Assembly: GCA_002397355.1 (NCBI GenBank)
Contig: DHAI01000095.1
Coordinates: 4,446 to 9,970 of the forward strand
Reading direction: 5' to 3'
Source of the DNA: Ruminococcaceae bacterium UBA4958
GTDB lineage: Bacteria > Bacillota > Clostridia > Oscillospirales > Acutalibacteraceae
DNA length: 5,525 nt
In this document: piece after piece, positions 1 to 4,862 of the stretch
Layout of the letters: every line of letters begins with the position of its first letter
Position numbering within the stretch: position 1 is the first letter of the stretch
Notes under the pieces: generated by a model
Databases searched by the model: none
Told to the model about the DNA's origin: nothing
The model's input: the letters and a program-made list of their open reading frames with translations, nothing else
Position numbers and translations under genes: made by a program

Positions 1-956
1 GCCATGTAGCCGATGCGCACGGAGGGAAGCAGCAGCTTCGAGAACGAGCCGAGGTACACGACGCCCCTGCCGCCCGCAATGCCCTGCATGGCGGGAACGG
101 GGCGCGCGCGGTAGCGCAGCTCGCCGTTGTAGTCGTCCTCGATGATGATCCCGCCGGAGCGCTCCGCCCATTTCAGAAGCTCCAGGCGGCGGTTCATGGG
201 GATGGGGGAACCGGTGCGGATGCGATTCGACGGGCTGAGGTAAACGAGGCGCGGCCGCGCTTTTTCCACGGCGTCCATGCGGATGCCGTCGCCGTCGCAG
301 GGAAGCTTCCGCACGGAAAAGCCGCAGTCCGCGAAGACCTGCTCCGCCTGAGGGAAGCCGGGCTCCTCCATGACTACGGAGCGGTGCTCCCCGCCGAAAA
401 GACCGCAAAGCAGAAAAAGCAGCGGCTGCGTTCCGGCGCCGATGACGATCTGCTCGGGGGCGGCGGCGACGCCGCGCGCCCCGTAGCTGTAAGCGGAGAG
501 CGCTTCCCGCAGCCCGCGTTCGCCCTGGTGCTCGCCGTAGGAGGCGAGAGCGCCCCGCCGGTTCAGCGCGTCCCGGATGTTCCGCCGCCAGATCTTTAAA
601 TCCATCAGTCCCTCGTCCACGCAGTCGCTTCCGAAATTATACCGCGGCGGCGGGCCGGCGGCGGGAAGCCCGGCGGACGGGGCCGGCGTCCGCGGCAGCC
701 CGCCGCGCGCCGCATCCCGCGCAAAGTAGCCGCGCTTCGGGGAAGCGCGCAGATACCCTTCCACGCAGAGCTGCTGGTAGGCGCTCTCCACGGTGGTGCA
801 GCTCAGGCCCAGGTCCGCCGCGAGCCTGCGCACGGAAGGCAGCCGCTCGCCGCTTTTCAGCCGCCCTGTTTCCGCCGCCGTCCGGATGGAAAGGTAAAGC
901 TGCCGGTAGAGCGGTTCCGTTGAATTTTTATTGAGCTGAAGAGAATCATAAATCAT
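1..956 (-). CDS. MocR/PdxR-type GntR-family transcriptional regulator, 3' end outside the window
   Basis: Reading the minus strand from ATG 956-954 gives 318 uninterrupted codons before the left edge. Residues 1-80 form a GntR-type winged helix (EPLYRQLY, LPSVRRLAADLGLS, TTVESAYQQL, then the wing GYLRASPKRGYF). Residues 81-112 are an Ala/Pro/Gly-rich linker. From about 113 there is a class I aminotransferase-like domain: YGEHQGERGLREAL, the APEQIVIGAGTQ strand, IIIEDDYNGELRY (D274 and Y276) and GSFSK, whose K307 should bind PLP as an internal aldimine. R314 follows in SVRIGYM. Relative to GabR (D279, Y281, K312, R319) every position is shifted by five, a good match. MocR proteins are usually about 460-490 residues, so roughly 150 are missing here. 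Such regulators sense PLP or a PLP-ligand adduct. The start is fixed because no start codon lies between it and an in-frame stop at 998-996. The Shine-Dalgarno site is poor (only G-rich sequence). It is divergent from an S-component gene, its likely target. Confidence 0.93.
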   Translation of the reverse strand, partial: MIYDSLQLNKNSTEPLYRQLYLSIRTAAETGRLKSGERLPSVRRLAADLGLSCTTVESAYQQLCVEGYLRASPKRGYFARDAARGGLPRTPAPSAGLPAAGPPPRYNFGSDCVDEGLMDLKIWRRNIRDALNRRGALASYGEHQGERGLREALSAYSYGARGVAAAPEQIVIGAGTQPLLFLLCGLFGGEHRSVVMEEPGFPQAEQVFADCGFSVRKLPCDGDGIRMDAVEKARPRLVYLSPSNRIRTGSPIPMNRRLELLKWAERSGGIIIEDDYNGELRYRARPVPAMQGIAGGRGVVYLGSFSKLLLPSVRIGYM

Positions 957-986
957 GAACCCGCCCCCGTCCCAATATCTGTACTG

Positions 987-1015
987 ATTAAATTTTTATA
1001 AACTGTGACTTTCAA
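987..1015 (-). promoter_or_regulatory. Predicted promoter of the MocR-type regulator
   Basis: On the minus strand, TTGAAA (1015-1010, 5 of 6 to the -35 consensus) is followed by a 17-base spacer and TTTAAT (992-987, 5 of 6 to the -10 consensus). This predicts a start near 980 and a leader of about 24 bases. The hexamer pair is good, but the call rests on sequence alone. Confidence 0.6.
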
Positions 1016-1038
1016 AAATAACAGATTTCCGCTATGAT
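1010..1038 (+). promoter_or_regulatory. Predicted promoter of the ECF S-component gene
   Basis: TATGAT at 1033-1038 (5 of 6) lies 17 bases downstream of TTTCAA at 1010-1015 (3 of 6). The weak -35 is the complement of the -35 assigned to the divergent regulator, so the two promoters would compete for the same bases. The weak hexamer fits a promoter needing activation, as is known for several MocR targets. The predicted start is near 1045, and ATACCA occurs at 1040-1045 with ATACCC at 1065-1070. ATACCA resembles the GabR half-site, but the 25-base spacing differs from the 34-bp GabR arrangement as I recall it. Confidence 0.45.
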
Positions 1039-1055
1039 GATACCACAAATTCAGG

Positions 1056-1091
1056 CGGCCGCCAATACCCGGGTGAAAAAACGGGCGGCCG
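1056..1091 (+). promoter_or_regulatory. GC-rich leader hairpin just before the S-component ribosome binding site
   Basis: CGGCCGCC (1056-1063) pairs perfectly with GGCGGCCG (1084-1091) around a 20-base loop that contains CCCGGG. It lies in the predicted 5' leader and ends four bases before the Shine-Dalgarno AAAGGA (1095-1100), leaving that site free. It could stabilise the transcript or form part of a leader control element. No known riboswitch is recognised. Confidence 0.4.
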
Positions 1092-1111
1092 GAGAAAGGA
1101 ATCCTGTAACC

Positions 1112-1636
1112 ATGAAAAAGCAGTCTTCGTTCCGGCTGGGCGTCCTTGCCGCGCTCTTCGCGGCGCTGATCTTCGTTGTGACGGCCTATGTCCTGCATAT
1201 CCCGACGCCGGCCACGGGCGGCTATATCCATTTGGGAGACGCGTTCGTCTACCTTGCGGCCAGCATCCTTCCCGCGCCTTACGCCATTGCGGCGGCGGGC
1301 ATCGGGGAGGCGCTTTCCGACCTGCTGACGGGCGGCGCGGCGTTCGCCCTTCCCACGCTTGTCATCAAATCCGCCATGGCGCTGTGCTTTACGGCGGCCG
1401 GCGAAAAGATCGTGACGAAGCGGAACGCGGCGGCTTCCGTCTTCGCCGGGCTGATCTGCATCGGCGGCTACTACCTGACGGAGGTTTTCCTGCTGCACAG
1501 CTTTTCCGCGCCGGTGGTCGAGATCCCGGCCAACGCCGTGCAGGCTGCGGCGAGCGCGGCGATCTACCTGCTGGCCGGGCGCGCCCTCGACCGCACGAAG
1601 GTGAAAAACAGCGTGTCCGCGTTTGTGCGTTCCTGA
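1112..1636 (+). CDS. ECF transporter S component (substrate-binding membrane subunit), possibly for vitamin B6
   Basis: This is a 174-residue, highly hydrophobic protein with about five to six membrane segments, a usual S-component size. Helix 1 (residues 9-28) carries overlapping AxxxA motifs (A13/A17 and A14/A18), the type of surface S components use to contact the T subunit. Residues 36-50 (GGYIHLGDAFVYLAA), the GIGEALSDLL segment, PTLVIKSAM and the later IPANAVQAAA are typical of the vitamin-type S-component superfamily. No ATPase or T subunit is present here, so it probably shares an energising module encoded elsewhere (group II ECF). The substrate is inferred only from the divergent PLP-binding regulator; another vitamin is possible. 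The start at 1112 is chosen because AAAGGA lies 11 bases upstream, the N-terminus MKKQSSFRLG is typical, and the alternative ATG at 1034 falls inside the predicted -10 element. The gene stands alone and is followed by a weak terminator-like hairpin. Confidence 0.87.
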   Translation: MKKQSSFRLGVLAALFAALIFVVTAYVLHIPTPATGGYIHLGDAFVYLAASILPAPYAIAAAGIGEALSDLLTGGAAFALPTLVIKSAMALCFTAAGEKIVTKRNAAASVFAGLICIGGYYLTEVFLLHSFSAPVVEIPANAVQAAASAAIYLLAGRALDRTKVKNSVSAFVRS

Positions 1637-1637
1637 G

Positions 1638-1660
1638 CCCGGCAGGCCGGGAGCCTTCTT
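1638..1660 (+). terminator. Weak terminator-like hairpin after the S-component gene
   Basis: CCCGG (1638-1642) pairs with CCGGG (1647-1651) around a four-base loop. It starts two bases after the TGA stop and is followed by AGCCTTCTTT. The stem is short and the T tract is interrupted, so termination would be partial at best. Confidence 0.4.
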
Positions 1661-1719
1661 TAGCGAAATCGATCCGGGGAACACACGTCAAGACATATGA
1701 ATATAAGAAGTAAGGAGAG

Positions 1720-1752
1720 CCCCCGCGCGGAAGAATAGAACCGCGTCGGGGG
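1720..1752. other. Strong bulged hairpin, function unknown
   Basis: CCCCCGCGCGG (1720-1730) pairs with CCGCG (1741-1745) and CGGGGG (1747-1752), with a single bulged T at 1746 and the ten-base loop AAGAATAGAA. Eleven GC pairs make it the most stable structure in the gap. It is followed by ATATTTCAT, not by a run of T, so it is not a standard terminator in either direction. It may be a processing or mRNA-end structure, or part of a small RNA. Confidence 0.5.
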
Positions 1753-1782
1753 ATATTTCATAAGCGGACGGAAAAACCGGCG

Positions 1783-1801
1783 GCGGGGCATACCGCCCCG
1801 C
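1783..1801. other. Perfect 7-bp GC stem-loop
   Basis: GCGGGGC (1783-1789) and GCCCCGC (1795-1801) form a perfect stem around ATACC. No T run follows on the plus strand, so an intrinsic terminator is not supported. It lies 30 bases after the larger hairpin at 1720-1752, and the two could belong to one structured RNA. Confidence 0.4.
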
Positions 1802-1861
1802 GCTTAATGTATAAGGACCGCGTCGGAGAGACCGCGAAGGATGGGCTCCGGAATTTTCCTT

Positions 1862-1920
1862 TTCGCGCCGTTGAGGTTCGCGCCGAGGGATGATATAATA
1901 GCCGCATACGGTTCGCGCGC
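1862..1920 (+). repeat. TTCGCGCC repeats surrounding the flippase promoter
   Basis: TTCGCGCCG occurs at 1862-1870 and 1877-1885, start to start 15 bases apart and each followed by a form of (TTG)AGG; a related TTCGCGCGC lies at 1912-1920. The first copy is directly upstream of the -35, the second lies in the spacer and the third just beyond the predicted start. The placement suits a repressor or activator site, but short GC-rich repeats can also arise by chance in this genome. Confidence 0.4.
1871..1899 (+). promoter_or_regulatory. Predicted extended -10 promoter of the flippase gene
   Basis: TTGAGG (1871-1876, 4 of 6) is followed by a 17-base spacer and a perfect TATAAT (1894-1899) preceded by TGA, giving the extended -10 form TGnTATAAT. 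The start should fall near 1906, leaving a leader of about 65 bases. This is one of the strongest promoter matches in the window. Confidence 0.72.
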
Positions 1921-1933
1921 GGCGGGGGAACAA

Positions 1934-1963
1934 TCGGCGGGCCGAATCCAACGAAATTCGGAG
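1934..1963 (+). promoter_or_regulatory. Leader with two mutually exclusive hairpins at the flippase ribosome binding site
   Basis: The Shine-Dalgarno GGAG (1960-1963) lies eight bases before the ATG at 1972. CCGAAT (1942-1947) can pair with ATTCGG (1956-1961) around an eight-base loop, covering the first two bases of that site. The same CCGA (1942-1945) can instead pair with TCGG (1934-1937) around a CGGG tetraloop, which would leave the site open. Both stems are short, so the switch is a suggestion. Confidence 0.35.
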
Positions 1964-1971
1964 CGTAAAGC

Positions 1972-3294
1972 ATGAGAAAAAAGAAAAGAATACGGAGCGA
2001 CGTCGTGCGGGACTCCGTCAACACGTTCGGCACGAATGCCATCGGCGCAGTGTTGGTTCTGATTGCCAACTTTATTACGATGCAGCGTGTCAATCCCACC
2101 ATCAAAGGTTACTACAACGCCATGCAGATGTGGGGCGGCGGATTTAATACGATTTTCGGCCTCAGCATTGCTTCCGCGGTGGTTTATTTTGTCGCGCGCC
2201 ATACGATCGGCAACGCGGAACGGGCCGTGAAAAGGGTGACAACCCGCGTGTTTCTGCTGATCGCCGTTGCGGGGACGCTGATTCTGATCGGAACGAGAGC
2301 CCTGTCGATGTTCCATTTTGACGAGATGCCGGTCGATTTTCTGGTCGCCATCGTCGTTTACGCGCTGGCGTCGCTGGTTTTCTCTGTCTGCACCTGCGTG
2401 CTGCGCGGCGAGAACAAATTTAAATCGTTCAATATCGTCAACCTGACGCAGAATATCGCCAACACGCTTCTCTACATCTATATTGCCGCCCGGCCTTCGG
2501 CAGTCGTATGGATCTGGGGCACGAACGCCATTTCCATCGGCATGATCGGTTTTTCCCTCTACTGCATCCGCCGCTGGAACGGCCCGAGGCCGAAGCCGGC
2601 CCCGGAGGACGACCACCCGGTCGGAAGCCGCGATTTCGTGAAGTACAGCCTGAAGTCCCACGTCAGCAACATGTTGGCCTATGTGAACATCTACTTTGGA
2701 AACTATTTGGTGCAGGACAGATTTGCGGTTGCGGATCTCGGTGTTTACAGCGCGGCAACCGTCATCTTGGATAAAATATGGATTCTGCCAAACGCCGTGG
2801 GCCAGGTCGTCATGAGCCGCATCGCCGCCATGACGGAGCGAAAGGACAAGGTCCGCCTGACGCTGATCTCCACGAAAGCCGTCACTTATGTGACGGCGGT
2901 CATAGCCCTGCTGGTCCTGTGGGCGGCCAAGATATTTATTCCGTTGCTCTTCCCCATGTATGTCGGCGCCATTGCGCCGCTGCGGTATCTCATTGTCGGC
3001 GCAATCGTCATCTCCTACGCGAAGGTGCTGGGAAACTCGATCGCCGCTTACGGCAGGCCGGAGCTGAACATCCTTCCCACGGTGGTCGGCATCGCCTCGA
3101 ACATTGCCGCCAGCTTTCTGTTTGTTCCGAAAATGGGCGTCAACGGCGTGGCGCTCGCAACCTCGATTTCACTTTCCGCGCAGGGCGTCGCCTGCATCGC
3201 GATCTTCTGCCGCTTTTCCCGCACGCCTTTTTACCGGCTGCTTCTGCCGAGCCGGGAGGAGATCGCGATGGCGAGAACGGCGTTCCGAAAATAA
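1972..3294 (+). CDS. MOP-superfamily polysaccharide flippase (Wzx/RfbX-like membrane protein)
   Basis: This 440-residue integral membrane protein has about 12 predicted helices in two bundles. A basic N-terminus (MRKKKRIRSD) precedes helices near 19-37, 50-75, 92-109, 122-142, 155-175 and 178-198. A charged, Pro-rich cytoplasmic loop (about 204-230) follows, and then a second set begins with VKYSLKSHVSNMLAYVNIYFGNYLVQ. Residues about 360-405 (YGRPELNILPTVVGIASN, then FLFVPKMGVNGVALATS) match the C-terminal signature of polysaccharide-synthesis flippases, which move lipid-linked glycans across the cytoplasmic membrane. The family is commonly 400-500 residues, so it looks full length. It normally sits among glycosyltransferase genes; none is seen here, so its substrate is unknown. 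The start is supported by GGAG eight bases upstream. It has its own promoter and ends at a long hairpin. A lipid II flippase role is not excluded. Confidence 0.85.
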   Translation: MRKKKRIRSDVVRDSVNTFGTNAIGAVLVLIANFITMQRVNPTIKGYYNAMQMWGGGFNTIFGLSIASAVVYFVARHTIGNAERAVKRVTTRVFLLIAVAGTLILIGTRALSMFHFDEMPVDFLVAIVVYALASLVFSVCTCVLRGENKFKSFNIVNLTQNIANTLLYIYIAARPSAVVWIWGTNAISIGMIGFSLYCIRRWNGPRPKPAPEDDHPVGSRDFVKYSLKSHVSNMLAYVNIYFGNYLVQDRFAVADLGVYSAATVILDKIWILPNAVGQVVMSRIAAMTERKDKVRLTLISTKAVTYVTAVIALLVLWAAKIFIPLLFPMYVGAIAPLRYLIVGAIVISYAKVLGNSIAAYGRPELNILPTVVGIASNIAASFLFVPKMGVNGVALATSISLSAQGVACIAIFCRFSRTPFYRLLLPSREEIAMARTAFRK

Positions 3295-3316
3295 AATGCG
3301 CTGCAAAAGCATTACG

Positions 3317-3360
3317 GAATAACGGAAAGCCCGGGAATTTTCCCGAGCTTTCCGTTATTC
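3317..3360. terminator. Long bidirectional terminator-like hairpin between convergent genes
   Basis: GAATAACGGAAAGC (3317-3330) pairs perfectly with GCTTTCCGTTATTC (3347-3360). After one C-A mismatch the stem continues with CGGGA/TCCCG around ATTT. It begins 22 bases after the flippase stop and covers the last codons and TAA stop of the convergent YitT gene. Neither side has a clean T run, but the arm itself is T-rich (TTTCCGTTATTCGTT). It most likely ends both transcripts or protects their 3' ends. Confidence 0.75.
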
Positions 3361-4209
3361 GTTGTGGAACCCTTTGCCGATGATCTCGCTGGAGTTGGTG
3401 ATGAGGATGAACGCGTCCGGTTCCCGCCTCCGGATGAAGCGCCGAAGCTGCGCCGCCTGCATCCGCTTCATCACGGTGAGCACGACGTATTTTTTCGTGT
3501 GGGAGTATGCGCCTTTCGCCTCGAGCACGGTGGCGCTGCGGTTCAGCTTGTTTGTGATGAATTCGCAGATCGGCTGCGGCTCGTTGCAGATGACGTTTAA
3601 AAACTTGCTCAGGTTGATGTTTTCGATCACGCTGTCGATCACCAGCACCTTGAGCAGCAGACCGAGGCAGGAAAAGAGCGCCGTTTTCACGCTGAAGACG
3701 AGAAAGGCGGATAGCGTGATCAGCACGTCGGAAAAGAACAGAGCGCGGCCGATGTCCACGCTGGTGTGTTTTTGGAGGATCATCGCGATGATGTCGGTTC
3801 CGCCGGAGGAGGCGCCTTCGTTGAAAAGGACGGCGGAGCCGAAAGCCGGGAGGATCACGGCGAAAGCGAGGTTCAGCATCGGCTCGTCGGTAATGGGCCG
3901 GCTCATGGGAAAAACTTTTTCCAGACAGGAAACGGCGAACGACAGGACTAAGCTGGAATACACCGTCTTCACGCCGAAATCGCGCCCCAAAAACGCAAAT
4001 CCGAGGAAAACCAGCGCTATGTTCAGGATGAAATTCGCTGTCGCCGGAGAGATGAAAGTGAGCTTTCCCAAAACGACCGAAAGGCCTGAGACGCCGCCGA
4101 ACGTGAAATTGTCGGGGAACTTGAAGACGTAGATCCCGACGGCCACGACGAGAGTGCTTACGGTGATGATGGAATATTCGCGGAGCAAACCCGGTATTTT
4201 CTTTCCCAT
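3355..4209 (-). CDS. YitT-family membrane protein with C-terminal DUF2179 domain
   Basis: This 284-residue protein has the standard length and two-part form of the YitT family. Residues about 10-190 hold five to six membrane helices containing two related motifs, FTFGGVSGLSVVL (36-48) and NEGASSGGTDIIAMIL (130-145), the latter a family hallmark, followed by IGRALFFSDVLI. Residues about 195-284 form the soluble DUF2179 domain (YSHTKKYVVLTVMKR, then DAFILITNSSEIIGKGF). The family is widespread in Firmicutes, often in several copies; its biochemical role is not firmly established, so no substrate is proposed. GGAGA (4225-4221) lies 11 bases before the ATG. The gene is divergent from the perR-like gene and convergent with the flippase. 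Its stop codon lies in the shared hairpin. The promoter and a 17-bp palindrome upstream suggest specific regulation. Confidence 0.9.
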   Translation of the reverse strand: MGKKIPGLLREYSIITVSTLVVAVGIYVFKFPDNFTFGGVSGLSVVLGKLTFISPATANFILNIALVFLGFAFLGRDFGVKTVYSSLVLSFAVSCLEKVFPMSRPITDEPMLNLAFAVILPAFGSAVLFNEGASSGGTDIIAMILQKHTSVDIGRALFFSDVLITLSAFLVFSVKTALFSCLGLLLKVLVIDSVIENINLSKFLNVICNEPQPICEFITNKLNRSATVLEAKGAYSHTKKYVVLTVMKRMQAAQLRRFIRRREPDAFILITNSSEIIGKGFHNE

Positions 4210-4257
4210 TTTTTATTCTGTCTCCAGTCCTTATCCATGACAGTTCCATGGCGGTTT

Positions 4258-4274
4258 TCGGTTCCCGGAACCGA
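4258..4274. promoter_or_regulatory. 17-bp perfect palindrome at the predicted yitT start site
   Basis: TCGGTTCCCGGAACCGA is a perfect inverted repeat with one central base. It begins about two bases after the predicted yitT transcription start (near 4276). That position is typical of a repressor operator. As RNA it could also form a 7-bp hairpin with a CCG loop at the very 5' end of the transcript. No known regulator motif is recognised. Confidence 0.6.
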
Positions 4275-4282
4275 GCGATTCG

Positions 4283-4310
4283 ATTATACCATTTCTCTTA
4301 TAAAAATCAA
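4283..4310 (-). promoter_or_regulatory. Predicted extended -10 promoter of the YitT-family gene
   Basis: On the minus strand, TTGATT (4310-4305, 4 of 6) is followed by a 16-base spacer and TATAAT (4288-4283, 6 of 6), preceded by TGG to give an extended -10. The predicted start is near 4276 with a leader of about 67 bases, which also contains the small inverted repeat CCATG/CATGG (4235-4251). Confidence 0.7.
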
Positions 4311-4326
4311 AAATTTTATATATTTC

Positions 4327-4336
4327 ATTGATCAAT
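4327..4336. repeat. Short perfect palindrome in the yitT-perR control region
   Basis: ATTGATCAAT is a 10-bp perfect palindrome upstream of both divergent promoters, 17 bases from the yitT -35 and 25 from the perR -35. In AT-rich DNA such a palindrome can occur by chance, so a binding role is only possible. Confidence 0.25.
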
Positions 4337-4343
4337 AAAAAAG

Positions 4344-4410
4344 AAAAGATAAAAATCCCCTTTACAAACCGGAAATGCGGTGGTATGATTGAGACGAAAA
4401 AGATAAAAAT
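4344..4410 (+). repeat. 13-bp exact direct repeat flanking the perR promoter
   Basis: AAAAGATAAAAAT occurs at 4344-4356 and again at 4398-4410, a 54-base offset or about five helical turns. The first copy ends four bases before the -35, and the second begins just after the predicted start. GATAAAAAT resembles the GATAAT unit of Fur-type boxes. The arrangement suggests paired operator sites for autoregulation. Confidence 0.5.
4361..4389 (+). promoter_or_regulatory. Predicted extended -10 promoter of the perR-like gene
   Basis: TTTACA (4361-4366, 5 of 6) is followed by a 17-base spacer and TATGAT (4384-4389, 5 of 6), preceded by TGG for an extended -10. The predicted start is near 4396, giving a leader of about 54 bases that contains a Fur/PerR-box-like sequence. 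Confidence 0.75.
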
Positions 4411-4424
4411 AATTATTATTGATT
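4402..4424 (+). promoter_or_regulatory. Candidate Fur/PerR-type operator downstream of the perR start
   Basis: The AT-rich run from GATAAA (4402-4407) to TTGATT (4419-4424) is centred on the perfect palindrome AATAATTATT (4408-4417) with further flanking matches. It resembles the GATAAT-type repeats of Fur and PerR boxes, though it is not an exact 7-1-7 match. Its position immediately after the predicted start suits negative autoregulation by the encoded protein. Confidence 0.45.
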
Positions 4425-4449
4425 TGAACACGCTTTAGGAGAAATTGAG

Positions 4450-4854
4450 ATGGGACAGCCGGAGAGAAAACGCAATTACAGCAGAAAAAGAGAGGCCATT
4501 TTGAAGGTCGTGCGTTCAACCACCTGCCACCCTACGGCGGAATGGGTGTACCGGGCTTTGAAGCCGGAGTACCCCGACCTTTCCCTCGGCACCGTCTACC
4601 GCAATCTGACTCAATTTAAAGCGGACGGCGTAATCGCCAGCGTCAGCGTCGTGAACGGCCAGGAGCGCTACGACGGCAATGTGAAGCCGCACACGCATTT
4701 CGTTTGCTCCCGCTGCGGAGCGGTGCTGGACATTCCCGGAAATTTCATCAGCGAAAGCGCAGTGAAAAGCGCCGCCGAAAAGATGGGCCTTGAGGTTGTT
4801 TCCAGCGACGTGCTGCTGCACGGCCTTTGCGGCAAATGCCGCGGGGAGAAATGA
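4450..4854 (+). CDS. perR: PerR-like Fur-family metal-dependent peroxide-sensing repressor
   Basis: This 134-residue protein has the Fur-family plan: a winged helix (about 10-75, with HPTAEWVYRALK and LSLGTVYRNLTQF) and a metal-binding dimerisation domain (about 80-134). H27, D75, H81, H83 and D94 match the five regulatory-metal ligands of Bacillus subtilis PerR (H37, D85, H91, H93, D104) with a constant shift of ten. An Asp at the last position, instead of the Glu of Fur, is the known mark of peroxide-sensitive PerR proteins. C86, C89, C127 and C130 form the structural Cys4 zinc site. In PerR, iron-bound protein represses until peroxide oxidises the histidine ligands. The start is supported by AGGAG eight bases upstream. 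The N-terminus is about ten residues shorter than in B. subtilis. The downstream reverse rubrerythrin is a known PerR target type, which supports the assignment. An iron or manganese role is less likely. Confidence 0.88.
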   Translation: MGQPERKRNYSRKREAILKVVRSTTCHPTAEWVYRALKPEYPDLSLGTVYRNLTQFKADGVIASVSVVNGQERYDGNVKPHTHFVCSRCGAVLDIPGNFISESAVKSAAEKMGLEVVSSDVLLHGLCGKCRGEK

Positions 4855-4862
4855 CGCCTGCT

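Larger units (their letters stand above)
1637..1971. other. 335-base gene-free region rich in hairpins and CGCG repeats
   Basis: No convincing coding frame crosses this stretch on either strand. It holds the weak terminator hairpin (1638-1660), a strong bulged hairpin (1720-1752), a perfect 7-bp stem-loop (1783-1801), ACCGCGTCGG occurring twice (1740-1749 and 1817-1826), the TTCGCGCC elements and promoter of the flippase gene (1862-1920), and a leader hairpin near the ribosome binding site. An 87-codon minus-strand frame (1951-1688) has no Shine-Dalgarno site and no recognisable protein. A small RNA or relic of a lost gene is possible but unproven. Confidence 0.6.

Noticed and set aside
1045..1100. 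Known riboswitch in the S-component leader
   Set aside because: The predicted leader is only about 67 bases with one hairpin and no conserved core of a vitamin riboswitch that I can recognise.
1034..1111. Longer 200-residue version of the S component starting at 1034
   Set aside because: That ATG lies inside the predicted -10 TATGAT and has no Shine-Dalgarno site; the ATG at 1112 has AAAGGA upstream and a typical N-terminus.
953..1684. Long minus-strand open frame (243 codons) opposite the S component
   Set aside because: It is antisense to a clear membrane protein and is full of Arg and Gly from reversed GC-rich codons, with no recognisable domain.
1688..1951. 87-codon minus-strand open frame in the gap before the flippase
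   Set aside because: No Shine-Dalgarno site, an Arg/Pro-rich product without family features, and it runs through hairpins and the flippase promoter.
1804..2661. 285-codon minus-strand frame opposite the flippase
   Set aside because: Its product is His/Arg/Asp-rich and unlike any family I recognise; the plus strand encodes a well-formed flippase over most of the same bases.
3140..4249. 369-codon minus-strand and 256-codon plus-strand (3362-4132) frames over the YitT gene
   Set aside because: Both are out-of-frame readings of the YitT coding sequence, which has family motifs and a Shine-Dalgarno site.
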